Assembly: GCA_026724425.1 (NCBI GenBank)
Contig: JAIUCV010000233.1
Location: forward strand, 248,001-312,000
Direction: 5' to 3'
Source: Erythrophleum ivorense
Taxonomy: Eukaryota; Streptophyta; Magnoliopsida; Fabales; Fabaceae
Length of the DNA stretch: 64,000 nucleotides
The position numbers were made by a program, and so were the translations under genes. Each line of letters starts with the position of its first letter. Position 1 is the stretch's first letter. This document shows, in pieces, positions 14,201 to 25,634 of the stretch. The notes beneath the pieces are model-generated. The model was not told the DNA's origin, made no database searches, and saw nothing but the letters and a program-made list of their open reading frames with translations.

Positions 14201-15245
14201 GAAGGAGAAACTCTATGAATTATTTGTTGGTTGTGTCCGTGAAGAATGCATAACTAACAAGTCAAAAGCCACAAAGTTCTCAACTGTTGATAGTAATACT
14301 CCAAGATTGAGAGCAGCTAAGGATTCTGCCACCCCCAGAAGGCAGACAACAACATCAAAAACATTTCATTCTGGTTCAAAGCGTGATTCAGTAAGTTCAT
14401 ACTCTGCACTTCTACTCAGTTGCTCCATTTCATAATGATATATGTTGTGGATGGGACAATGGGAATTGATGTTTTTAATACAGAAAATTGAATTGGAATT
14501 TTCCTATATGATATTATAATTTATCATATTTGAATATCGTATACCCAGGCCCGGTATGCATGTCAACAACAGGCTGCATATTAGTTAATATGTTTATTTA
14601 TCTTTTCAGCTGCCGGTGTCTCATACTGGAAATTCTTCCCCACCATCACGTAGAGCATCTCTTCCACTGCTTACAAGAGCCATGGTCACAGCAACCGCTT
14701 ATAGAGCCAAAGTTGGCCTCCTCCGGAGTGTGGAGTCTCCAGATGTTTCTGTTAATGCACCACGAATTGACAAGATTGCCGAATTTCCTCTTGCTTCTTC
14801 TGAGGATGCTATCTATACCGTCCCCAGAACATCATCAACATCCGCTCGGTGCTCTTCTAGTTCACCAGGGGGTGCTGACTGCTCAATCACAAAGGACAAG
14901 TGCACTGTCCAGGTTGTGGACAAAGCCATGGCGGCCCCTGCCAGTGTGAGTGATACTTGTCCTGAAGCCCCAGGTACAGGATATGGAAGTGAATGCTCTG
15001 AGCATGTCACAACTGGTGTTTCAAGCCGTTCCTCTGCAGGGTCACGACAGCGTCGGTTTGACACCTCGTCTTACCAGCAACGTGCTGAGGCATTGGAGGG
15101 TTTGCTTGAATTTAGTGCAAGGCTCCTACAACAGCAGAGGTTTGAAGAACTTGGAGTGTTGTTGAAGCCATTTGGACCTGAGAAGGTTTCTCCGAGAGAA
15201 ACAGCTATTTGGTTGACAAAAAGTTTTAAAGAAACTGTGGTCTAA
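10556..15245 (+). CDS. NEK4: NIMA-related serine/threonine kinase (plant NEK1–4 group, probably NEK4-like)
   Basis: Fourteen coding exons (10556–10641, 10777–10843, 11166–11231, 11596–11642, 11761–11806, 11918–11998, 12101–12143, 12265–12314, 12403–12484, 12601–12650, 13118–13191, 13785–13836, 13923–14390, 14610–15245) join in frame to 615 aa with all phases consistent. The kinase domain spans about residues 4–258: glycine loop GKGSFG (11–16), VLKK with catalytic Lys33, HRDVK (127–131, Asp129), DFG (147–149), activation segment GTPSYMCPE (165–173). All key residues are present. A basic, serine-rich tail of about 350 residues ends in a conserved block with LEGLLEFSARLLQQQRFEEL. In plants this family acts in microtubule organisation and directional cell growth; that role is family knowledge. 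The symbol rests on neighbour order shared with Arabidopsis At3g63280, recalled from memory; NEK1–3 cannot be excluded on protein sequence alone. Confidence 0.9.
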
Positions 15246-16092
15246 GGTCCCAGCCTCAGGCCTGATGCACTTATGATCAATCTATTTGATGGTGTACATT
15301 AACAATAGTTCTATATGGAGTTTAACAACCTAGCTTCCAGGTTTCATCTTGAGAGCACCAACAGACTAAAATTTGAAATTTCCAGACCATTTTTTCCTAA
15401 GATGTCCACAGTACTGAGTGTGATATTTCAGATGGTCAAATGGTAGATCATTATGTGTAATTCGATGTTAATAATTTGCTTCATAATTTATTGTGCCGTA
15501 TGGAACGCAAACATAGTAACTTAGAATCCTTGGTGAAAAAAAAAATAAGAAATAATAAAATAGTGTTGAGATGGTACGTTTCTTTTTGCATAAATTTATT
15601 TCACATTCGAAGCAAAAGAAGACGTCTTTGAAATTCATATGGTGATATTTGTTGTCAATGACGTTCGAGAAAAAACAATTGGTCGTTGAACCTAATGATC
15701 GGGACCCCAATTAGTGATCGCTACCTGAGAACTATGTTTAATCTAAGCTAGGCATAGAATATAAACCGCTTCATGTAAATTGGTACGCAGTGGCTGGCTG
15801 TGATGGCGATGGTATCCTGGGGCCCAAACAAAACAACCAAAAATATCGAATTCTTCATGTCTGTTGTAATTTATTTTTTTCACTAGAAAAAGGAACATGG
15901 AATTTGTATTTGGACCCAGAACTAACGCAAGAAGAAAGAATAGACTTTGGGCCTTTGAGTGCCCAAATGGAGGAACAAATAAACAAAATGTCGTCCATCG
16001 TAGCCGAAGTGTAGAGGCCCAAAGTTGTCGTCCTGTCTTGTGTTCTTCCTGCAACTGCAGGATCGCGCAAGGGGCATAGACATAGATTAGAG
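15246..16092. other. Spacer between NEK gene and oxygenase-like gene
   Basis: The left part should be the NEK 3' UTR and the right part the promoter and leader of the next gene. The right part (about 15780–16080) is less AT-rich than the left and has overlapping open frames on both strands with no recognised content. No repeat or RNA gene is seen. Confidence 0.5.
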
Positions 16093-18156
16093 ATGGAAGA
16101 ATCAGAGGTACTAGAACTGTACGAGCTTGACTATTCGGAACTCGTTCTCTTATCTTCAACCAATGCTTCATCGACTTCACCTCAGGAGCTCGACAAAGTT
16201 GAGTCAATGACCAAAACCATAATGGAAACCCTAGGGCCAATGGGTCCAGGCCTCCTGGCAATCACTGGTGTTCCCAATTCGTCCAAACTACGTAAGGAGT
16301 TTCTACCACTTGCTCGGGAGCTCGCGCTTCTTGACCATGAAAGCCGTAAACGCATTCTTAAGGTAGCCCCTGTGATTAGGTCCATGACTTCCATCCTTCA
16401 TATACACTATATTTTTCTCCAATTGTAAGTTTATGATTTTTCACTGCCATTTGCATTATTTACGTACCGTGCGATCTAGGGAATATGATTTGAACTATTT
16501 TTATATGTGAGAACTTCCCATTTCTGGTTTGCGAACAACTTAGCGAAAAGGAAAGAATTTGCATATAATCTTCTCTTCTGTTTATCAATTTTCTTGCAAT
16601 CAAACATGGGCTTTTAGTTCTATCCTTTAAGCTATATTTGCTTGGATTAGAAGCTTCAGAAACACATCGGATACTGAAATTTGATTTTGAGTTTGGCTTT
16701 AGTCCTTGCTTGAAAATTGAAATAGAGGTGTATTTGAATTCCTTGTTCAATTTTAGAATGGATTTTATAAATCTAACTAGAATATGGTCAAATCTTAAAA
16801 AATAGTTGCTTGATCTATAGTTGTTTTCAGGAGCACTGATTCCTCATTGGATATAGGTTTCTTTTCACTTGTTTGTTACATGCTTGTGTCTTGACTGCAG
16901 CTATGTAGGCCTACGCCTTTGAGCATGTATTACCTAGTGTAATATTTATCATTTGCTTACTTAAATTTTCTCTGTACAAACTCAAGTTGGGGTATATTTA
17001 ATTTTGTAGGCGTTCTCATTGTGCTTACATGCTTTTCTAGGAGCACAGCTTGGGTAGTGATGTTCCTTTGAAAAATCCAGATAGGAGCGTGTCCTCCTTT
17101 GCTATGCAATTGAAATATGCAAATGCTGCAGTATTAACTGAAAGTAAACCAAGTAGTGGAGCAGATTACCAATTACATTCTGAAGAGAATCCTCAAGAGA
17201 TTTATCAGATGATGACAGAATGTCACAATATGAAACTTAAGAATATAGGAAGCATTTTCAAAGAGTTGGGATTTTGCATGATAGAGCTGGGGCTTCGCCT
17301 TGCTCAAATATGTGATAGGGCCATTGGTGGCTATGATTTAGAGCAGAGCCTCTTGGAATCATGTGCAGCAAAGGGGCGTCTTATACATTATCATTCGGCT
17401 CTAGATGGACTTCTCCTTAAAGAAATCGAGAGGAGCAAGAGAACCGGCAAAAGGGAGGCTAATATCAAAAGGGGTCAGGACAACATAATTACGAAGAGCC
17501 AGAAACAATTAAAAGGGTCAGAGTCAAATTCAAGAGCCCGTGGTGCTAATTCATGTGGGATTCATTCTAATTTGTGGCAGCAGTGGCATTATGATTATGG
17601 TATATTCACTGTTCTCACAACTCCCTTCTTTCTTATGCCATCTTGTTCACTGATAATCAAAGCAGAAGATCCATCTTCTGCATCTTGTAATGAAGAATTT
17701 CCTTCGCCAACTGGGCATACATCTTTGCAGATGTATGATCCAAACAAGAATAAAGTGCTTGTGGTGAAGGCTCCCCCAGAGGGTTTTATTATTCAAGTTG
17801 GGGAATCTGCTGATATCATTTCAAAAGGAAAACTTCGCTCAACCTTGCACTCCGTGTATAGACCTGCAAAGTTTGAAAATTTAAGCAGAGAAACTTTTGT
17901 TGTATTTCTGCAGCCTGCATGGAATAAAACATTCGCTATCTCGGATTATCCTCAGACAAACACGATGTCCAATGGTCAGTGTTTAGTGGCATCTGATGAT
18001 GAACCAGAGTTTGGGCAGCATAAACTTAGTTACGAAATTCAGAGAATAGTTCCACCACTTACATCAAGGTTGAAGGATGGGATGACTTTTGCCGAGTTCT
18101 CGCGTGAAACAACAAAGCAGTATTATGGTGGTAGCGGTTTGCAGTCTAACAGATAA
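16093..18156 (+). CDS. 2-oxoglutarate/Fe(II)-dependent oxygenase-like protein
   Basis: Two exons, 16093–16362 and 17041–18156, join in phase 0 to 461 aa. The start ATG at 16093 gives an acidic N-terminus beginning MEESEVLELYELDYSELVLL. The C-terminal half has the jelly-roll iron-site pattern of the isopenicillin-N-synthase-like superfamily: HYD at about 273–275 (His, Asp), a distal His at about 360 in STLHSVYRP, and RET at about 373–375 where classical members have RxS for 2-oxoglutarate. The N-terminal third resembles the DIOX_N-like region of uncharacterised plant homologues. No signal peptide is seen. Substrate is unknown. From memory the Arabidopsis gene at this position in the conserved block (At3g63290) is an uncharacterised 2OG oxygenase-superfamily member. 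Confidence 0.8.
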
Positions 18157-21050
18157 CTGTATTCTGATTATCCCTGTTTTAACTTTAATGTGTACCTTGT
18201 CACAACAATTGATTTCGACTAGTTCACCTTACCTATATTGTATTTCAATCCTTTTTCTTTTTCTTTTTCCTTCTTTTTTTTTTGTTTGTTGGGGGGGGGG
18301 GGGGGGGGGGCGCTAATCATGTAACTGAATTGTGTTGTTAGCTGCTATTTGAATTCTTCGTTGTTCCTAATTTCAATATATCTTTTAAGTCTTAGATATT
18401 TTGTAATGTGGTTTGAATAGTAGAGATGCTTTCGGTACTAGAGTAATAATTTGGGGAGCGGCTGATAACTTTAGAGGGGCATTTTTTTAGATTCATTTTA
18501 GTGGGTCCTGCTTCATGTACATCCGAGTCTGATTTGTATTCCCGTAGCCTCTTATAGGAGTTCAAGCTGCCAATGAGAACCTTATCATATGTGATATAAA
18601 TAAAACAATCATTTTTTTTTTTTCCCGGTGGTTACCTGTTAAAGAATGAAAGTCGCAATTCATGCCTTTATTTTTTTTTTTTTTCTCTCTTTCGGCGTCC
18701 TCCATGCTTATTTTGGTTGGTTCTCGTCAAGATTTTAGTCGGGGAAGGTCCGTGTGTCGGCACTCTGCTTCGACTTAAACCTTCAATCGGCAAACATTAA
18801 TTCGAAGAACACTACATGTTACCTAACCGATGTCATTACATGTAAATGTCTTTCTTTTAATGGGTAATAGATAGATTGCTCGTTATCTGCCTGAGGGTAG
18901 AGAGCATGAATATGTGATAGGAGGTCGTGTTTTGATAGTTCAAGGGGGAAAAAAAAAGCACTTGGTAAAAACAGAGGTTTAGGAAAAGAAACCTATACGC
19001 ATTTTTTGTTTTTTGGGTGCAATGATGTAGCTACGTCCTGCTTTCACTTTTCTTAGTGGTCCAAAAGGGTTAGGCAGGGTGGCCAAAATTGACTAAAGTA
19101 AACAGGATCAGAAAATAATAAAAAGATATATTTCTTGAAAATAACAAAGAAAGCACATTTGAATAGTAATAGCTATTGAAATCGAAAGGGAGCAATTGAT
19201 CATTGAGAAAATGAGGCAAAAGGAATAAAGGTTATGTCTTTTGTCAGTAGTTATGAAGGTGGGAACAAAGCACTTCCAAAACATAAAAGTGAAGGCTGTT
19301 GTTTCTCTTGCCCCTTTTGCTTGCTTTCTTGGGAAAATTATGAGGGGGATTTGTGTTCATGGGGCTGGAACTTGAAAAAGCAAAGGTGATGACGTCTCTA
19401 GGCACGCGCATTTTAGCACATGTCCCCTTCTGGAATTCAGCTTTTGTGTCCAATACTGTGGAGAAAACTGGCTCAGCTAAGATTTGTTTGGACTTCCTAG
19501 CATGTCGGCCTTGGACGTTGCCAACTCCTACGGCACCAAGAAACACCATCACTCCCCTCTCGCCCAGAGCCTCATGCCCCTCTGACATTTTTCCATTGTT
19601 GTGTCAGACTTAGCTTCTGATTCATCCTTCAAAACCCTGCCAGAACTAGTGCCCCTCTTCAATGGTCCTGGAGGCTTGGATAGGTGCAAGAGAACCATGT
19701 TGTTAATTTAGTGGGCCAAGACCATAATGTGTTATTGTATTTGTACATACCAAGCTGAAACCAACCTATAACTTAATTTTTACTCTTAAATTTTGCTTCT
19801 TTTTTTTGGGTTAGTTTTAAAACTATTTGAAGCTTTCAGTTTGCGATATCTACAGTTTGAACTTGGAACGTCAGAAGCAAATTTTGCTTCCTTGAACATA
19901 TGAAGAGAACAATTTCGTTCATCAAAACTGAGGTTGACTACACAATTTTGCCTCCCTTGTGTCCAAGCTGGTTTAACAATGTTCAATTCCCAAAATGCTA
20001 ATAAAACACCTATGATGTCATTACTCATACGTGATCTTCACGTCGAATCAAGAAATAGGTGTGATTATTAATTTGCTTTGCTTTCCCTTTGTCTTCAGTT
20101 ACTCATACTAGGGCTTCTGTGCCCCTCTTGTGAGGCGCCGGCCATATTCAGTTATTTTAAATGATCTAATTGAAGCAGTCCCCCAGCATCTACTCACACA
20201 AAATGATATGCTATGAACATAATCCAACGTATTACAATATTAGCTTCCTCAAAAATTAAAAAAACTTGTCTGTTCTTGGGTTATTGTCTTATTCATAATC
20301 ATGTCCACTGTTGCTCAAAATCTTTTAATTTTGTCTCCTTTGGGATGCGGGTATATGCTTTGTTGTAACCTTTATATATAGTATTGCTCGGGGAAAAAAA
20401 AAACTATTATATATAGTGCTCCTAGTTCCACTAGTATAGTCATGTGAATTGTATACTTATACCACAAATGATAAGAATCGTGTTATGATTATGGCTCGGT
20501 AATGATAGTTGAATCAATTACTAAAACTCCTTTGAACTTAAAAAAAAAAAATCACTGATCAATGCCTCTATGTCCTTTCCTCTCTCTCTCTCCTTCATAA
20601 TTCTTTCCCATAGGAAAGAGAAGTCGGGTTCCATAAAATTCTTCCTGTCCTTTCTATTTTCTGAATTTTGTTTAGTGTATTATGTTTCAAGTATAATTAA
20701 TAATTAAGATTTAATTTATATAAATGAGATTCATGTATAATATAAATGTACGTATAAAATAAATCTTAATTATTAAACGTATAAACGATGATGTGGCGTG
20801 TTCTAGGCATGTAAGAATTGCTCCTATTCTTTATTCTCTAGAGGCAGAAAACAAAGTACTTATCCACATGGCGTTTGACCATTCTCAGACCCTTTAACTT
20901 CTGTTGTTATTTTGCTGACCAGATCTTACACTAAAGGACACTAGCATTTAAGCAATACTACTCGCTCAAAGATCCCACCATATACATCCTCTGGGCCATG
21001 CCCTCCCTCAACATTGAAGACCACTCCCACGAATAGTTCACATCCCTAAC
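18157..21050. other. Intergenic region between oxygenase-like gene and FORKED1 homologue
   Basis: It starts with the oxygenase gene 3' UTR, which carries an unusual G20 run (18291–18310). The rest is AT-rich with no supported gene. A stretch at 19240–19620 is less AT-rich and is open on both strands (114 codons minus, 86 codons plus) without recognisable content. A 17-bp perfect inverted repeat lies at 20697–20776. The right end holds the promoter and CT-rich leader of the next gene. Confidence 0.5.
18291..18310. repeat. G20 homopolymer
   Basis: Twenty consecutive G residues about 135 bp downstream of the oxygenase-like stop codon, after a T-rich stretch. Its true length is uncertain because homopolymers are error-prone in sequencing. 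Confidence 0.9.
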
Positions 21051-21603
21051 ATGGAACCCAGGTTCACAATCAATCCTCGCCGCCCGGAATATTTTCCGAC
21101 TGGTGGAACCCATTTGCCGGAGAGCCCAAGAGTGCCAATGGAGTTTCTGTCGAGGTCATGGAGTGCCTCTGCCTTTGAGGTCTCCAAAGCTCTGGCCCCT
21201 CAACCTCCTCCTCCTCCTTCTTGCAATGTGGCTTCCAAGTCTGTGAATGGGTCATCCTGTGGTACTACCTCCATTCCTGAAGATACTGCTGGCGAGTCTG
21301 AGGAGTTATCAACTATGCCTCGGAACCAGTTCTCTTTCGCCTCCTCTGCTACTTCACAGCTTGTGCTTGAGCGCATTATGTCACAGTCGGCAAGAGAGGT
21401 ATTCACTTAGCTCTAATTATGTAAAAATTTTAACCCTCTGTTCGGTTCTCGGGAAAGTAACTAGAGAAGAGAAAGCATATTTGGGCAAGTAGATTCCCTT
21501 TTCACAACAAAGGAAGGGAATGGCCAAACAGAGCATTATTTCTCACACTATGTTTTTCTTTTATCCATTTTAATTATAAAATGTTATCTGTGATTTGATA
21601 TGA

Positions 21604-21634
<31 letters not shown>

Positions 21635-23669
21635 TTATCTTATATCATCATCTGGGTTTTAAGTTTTAAATCATTTTGTATCTGATGAATATACCAGGAA
21701 GTGTCGCCATTAACGTCAGGGAGACTATCTCACAGTAGCGAACCTTTGAACGGCGGTGGTTCGTTAACCGGAACAGATAGCCCACCAATTTCTCCTTCTG
21801 ATGAATTTGACGACGTCGTTAAGGTATCTCTCGAACGTTTTTTCTTTTCTTTTGGTTGGAGGAAGTGAATAGTGTTTTCTCACTGGTGCAATAATAGTAA
21901 TCGTAGTAATGTATTGCACTCCCCTGTCTCACGCCAACTTCACTCTTTTTTATGCTCTGTTTTGGATCCTTGGGCTATGGCTACTTTCTTTTTTCTGGTC
22001 TGGAAAGGAAAGGAAAACACAGCGCTCACTTTTGTCTTTTCTCAGGAAAGCTTTTCCTTATTCTGCTGAAGGGTTTTTAAGGTGTCTTATCAAAGAAGGA
22101 AGACTATCTTAAAAGCCACCGAAAGAAAATTAAAAAAAATGTAACAAATTTACCCACAAAATAGAAAAGAAAGAAACTTGTGGGCCCATCTGTGCTTCGA
22201 GATGGCAATGATTCACCTGACGCATATAGTTTAATAGTTACCCCCATGGCTGCATGGAAGAAAGGTCTACGTTCATACCTACAAAACTAGAATTATTCAA
22301 TGTTGGTGCTTATTGATTAGAAAGTAATCAACTTTTGAAGTGTAAAGAGGTCCCTGAGTTCCACTAAAGTTAGGACTGATTTTATTCACCACAAAAGAAG
22401 TGTGAAAAGAGGAAAAGGAAGGGAAACTAGAGTTGTGAAGTGGGTTGATTTGAAAATCTCTAAGTGAAATCAGTAATTAAGTAAACCAAAAGAAAATCTT
22501 CATTCGAAGATAACATTAGGATGATTCCTACAGAATGCTGAAGAGGGTAGTGACAGGATATTACAGATCAAAGGTCTAGTCATGTCTTCCATTCCCAGTC
22601 AAACTTGCCTGCTTGCAAATGGTTTCACAACAGGACATAGAGACTGACTCTACAGCCTCCTTTTTCCTCGGATTCACGTAAACAGTAATTTTATTTTGGG
22701 CTTTTGGCTTTTAGGCAGAGCAAACAAGTTATCTAATAGGGTGACAGGTCGGTGTTGGGTAGGCAAAGGAAGTGGCGCAAGCAGGAATTCTAGGATATAT
22801 CGCATCTTTGATTATATCCCTGATTTTTGTTTCTTCTTTTTCCTTCACTGTAACATTGATAAAACTAATCAATGAACAAGATTGCCAGCAGTGCTCCAAC
22901 GTTATAATCAATACAATTAAAATAATGACAATCTTAGATCAAAAAGAAAACTTTACTGTTGTTTTGCCAAGCAGAATCCAAGGAAACAGTGTTTGTTTTC
23001 GTTGGTTCTCAAAAGAGATGCATGAATGTGTTACAACAGTTTTTCCGTTCCAACAATTCCATACACCCGTTATTCAATGGAGGACGAGGCAGTACTGCAA
23101 TAGGTAACGGGACGCCCAGCGCAGCACCCAAGACAGTTGGGAGATGGTTAAAAGAGCGAAGAGAGAAGAAAAAAGAAGAGAGCAGAAGCCACAATGCTCA
23201 GCTACACGCTGCCGTTTCGGTGGCAGCAGTGGCGGCTGCCGTAGCAGCCATAGCGGCTGCAACAGCAGCTTCATCTGCACCCAGCAAGGAAGAGAAGATG
23301 GCCAAAACAGATATGGCGGTGGCCTCTGCAGCCACATTAGTTGCAGCGCAATGTGTAGAGGCTGCTGAAGCAATGGGAGCTGAGAGAGACCACCTTGCTT
23401 CTGTGGTCAGTTCTGCTGTGAATGTCCGCTCTCACGATGATATTTCTACTCTTACCGCCGCTGCTGCCACAGGTAGGCTAATAAAAATTATGAACTGACT
23501 TTGAAGGAATATATGTAATATGATGTATAATTGGTGGGTTTGTGGTTTTTGATATGCAGCTCTAAGAGGGGCAGCAACCTTGAAAGCAAGAGCACTGAAG
23601 GAGGTGTGGAATATTGCGGCAGTAACGCCACTGGAAAGAAGCGTAGGGATTGGGATATGTGGAAAAGGC

Positions 23670-23700
<31 letters not shown>

Positions 23701-24338
23701 GTAACACTAGCACCAGCGATAGTGGAGAAATTGTCAATGCAGAAAATTTTCTGGGTGTCTGCACCCAAGAGCTCCTTGCTAGAGGGACTGAACTGCTCAA
23801 ACGCACCCGTAAAGGTTAGTTTCAATTTACCATTTGCCGCTTATTGCACCAACTCTGAATCCATTCTATCATTTGCAAATTAATTGAAACCCCATTTTTG
23901 TGGTAACTGCAGGTGATCTTCACTGGAAAATTGTTTCTGTTTATATACATCGAACAGGGCAGGTGATGCTGAAAATGAAGAGCAAACTTGTTGCAGGAAC
24001 CATTACTAAAAAGAAAAAGAGTAAGCTACCATTAGCTTCCTAGTTCCTAGTATCGTATAGATTGTGAAGAGGGATGATATGAACATAAAACAGAAGTTGT
24101 AACTCGTGGTTTTGAAATTGCAGATGTAGTACTAGATGTATGCACGGACTTACCATCATGGCCAGGAAGGCATCTGTTTGAGGGTGGAGAACAAAGACGG
24201 TACTTTGGATTGAAGACAGAATGTAGGGGAATTGTGGAGTTCGAGTGTAAGAATCAGAGGGAGTACGATATCTGGACTCAGGGAGTTTCAAGGCTTCTAT
24301 CTATTGTTGCAGAAAGACAAAACAGAAGCGGAAATTGA
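21051..24338 (+). CDS. FKD1: FORKED1-type VAN3-binding protein (DUF828 plus PH-like domain)
   Basis: Six exons, 21051–21398, 21698–21823, 23040–23472, 23560–23814, 23913–24020 and 24124–24338, join in frame to 494 aa. The N-terminal half is the DUF828 (auxin canalisation) region: MEFLSRSWSASAFEVSKAL near residues 30–48, then the basic stretch TVGRWLKERREKKKEE and a long alanine-rich helix region. An asparagine run of ten residues (about 340–349, from an AAC repeat) precedes a PH-like domain (about 388–490), beginning GDLHWKIVSVYIH and containing GRHLFEGGEQRRYFGLKT. In Arabidopsis, FKD1 and relatives bind phosphoinositides and the ARF-GAP VAN3 at the trans-Golgi network and promote PIN1 localisation for closed leaf veins. 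Length and domain order match the family. The exon 3 acceptor (AG at 23038–23039) is the least certain border. Confidence 0.88.
21603..21628. repeat. (AT)n microsatellite in intron 1 of the FKD1 homologue
   Basis: About 26 nt of uninterrupted alternating A and T inside the first intron (21399–21697). Confidence 0.85.
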
Positions 24339-25634
24339 GCTCTACATCAAGTAACTACCGACAGAACTAGGTCTGTAGCTAGGGCTGACTGCTGAACTTA
24401 TATCAAACTAAATGTACCCAGCTGTGTGTTGGATATTTTGTCGATCTGAAACATTCGCGGATGCCAAGGACACAAATGTCTAAATTTGTAGAAAAGCAGG
24501 AATGATTTGTTGGCTAGAATGAATGTCTCAATTCCATGAAATGGTCTACTTTCCACTGTTGCTATACATAATCGTAGACATCGATCAGATAGGTAAACCG
24601 TAGGTTAGAATGAATGTTTTTCCTCTCTGCCCTTTTAGGAAGGATATTACAAGATTAAAAGAAAGAGCAAGTAGTACACACCTTCTCCCTCCTTGCAAAT
24701 ACAAAGTGTAAAGGCTACGGTTAGATTGCGTAAATGTCTTTGTAATGTTGTGACAACCGTGTGACGGACTTACATACGACCAACCATACACGAGTGAAAT
24801 TATATATTATGGTTAATTTGCTAAAATGAAAATTAGCACCAAATGGAACAAAGTAAAACCTTACATACCACCAACCATACACGAGTGAAATTATATGCTA
24901 CGGTTAGTTTGCTAAAATGAAAATTAGCACCAAATGGAACAAAGTAAAACTTTACGCAAAATAAAATATCCGCATATCGGAAGGAACATCCTTTCCCTCG
25001 AAGAAATGCATGGATCCACCTGGAAAAGCAGGGAATGCCAGCTCAGGGAAAAAGAATGTAATATTTGTCCCCGCTTGATGCCTCGAACACCTTATTCAGT
25101 CGGCATATCCTAAGTCAATCCATGAATACAAGGCATCTCATTCATATTCAACGGGCAGAGCAAAACACAACTGGTACTACAGATTTAAATTTGGCTTTTA
25201 AAACAGTTCTGAGGTTTCTGGATTGAAAATCCTTTAGCCGAATTCATATAACTTTCTTCAAGGGAAATTTTCAGTCAACAAGACGACAAAACACAACAAA
25301 TGACACCATTGAGTCAGAAAGAATGATACTAGGCAATTGAACAAGAGCAGCCACCCAACATACGAGTGTTGATAAAGTTACTCCCCCGACTTGCAAAATA
25401 AGAATATATCATTGCAAAAGGAAACGGGAAGACAGTCGTAAATGTATATACAATTCTGTTTCAACAACTATTTACCAGCTGTGTGACACGATTCGATCTT
25501 ATACGTTCTCACCCAGCATACACATGAAGTATAGGCTCATTCATCTATTAATTGACATGAATTCTTTTTCCAAACGCCACCCCCGATCCCTAACAAAATA
25601 TTATTCGGGAGAAATATACGCAGTAATGATCTCT
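24339..25634. other. Convergent 3' intergenic region between FKD1 and BIL4 homologues
   Basis: Both flanking genes end here, so it should hold two 3' UTRs. It contains a 91-bp tandem duplication (listed separately). No gene is seen in the rest. Confidence 0.55.
24767..24951. repeat. 91-bp tandem duplication
   Basis: CCAACCATACACGAGTGAAA occurs at about 24780 and again at 24871. The following 70 bp are repeated with few differences, including AAAATGAAAATTAGCACCAA. Two copies only; high similarity implies a fairly recent event. Confidence 0.85.

Noticed and set aside
14813..15064. Minus-strand frame opposite the last NEK exon
   Set aside because: It is a shadow of the well-supported kinase tail coding sequence.
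19244..19613. Open frames on both strands (114 and 86 codons) in the spacer before the FKD1 homologue
   Set aside because: The composition explains the openness; neither translation resembles a known family, and both cannot be real. No splice partners were found.
23009..23825. Minus-strand frames opposite FKD1 exons 3 and 4, with poly-Leu and poly-Val runs
   Set aside because: They arise from the complement of the alanine-rich and AAC-repeat coding stretches.
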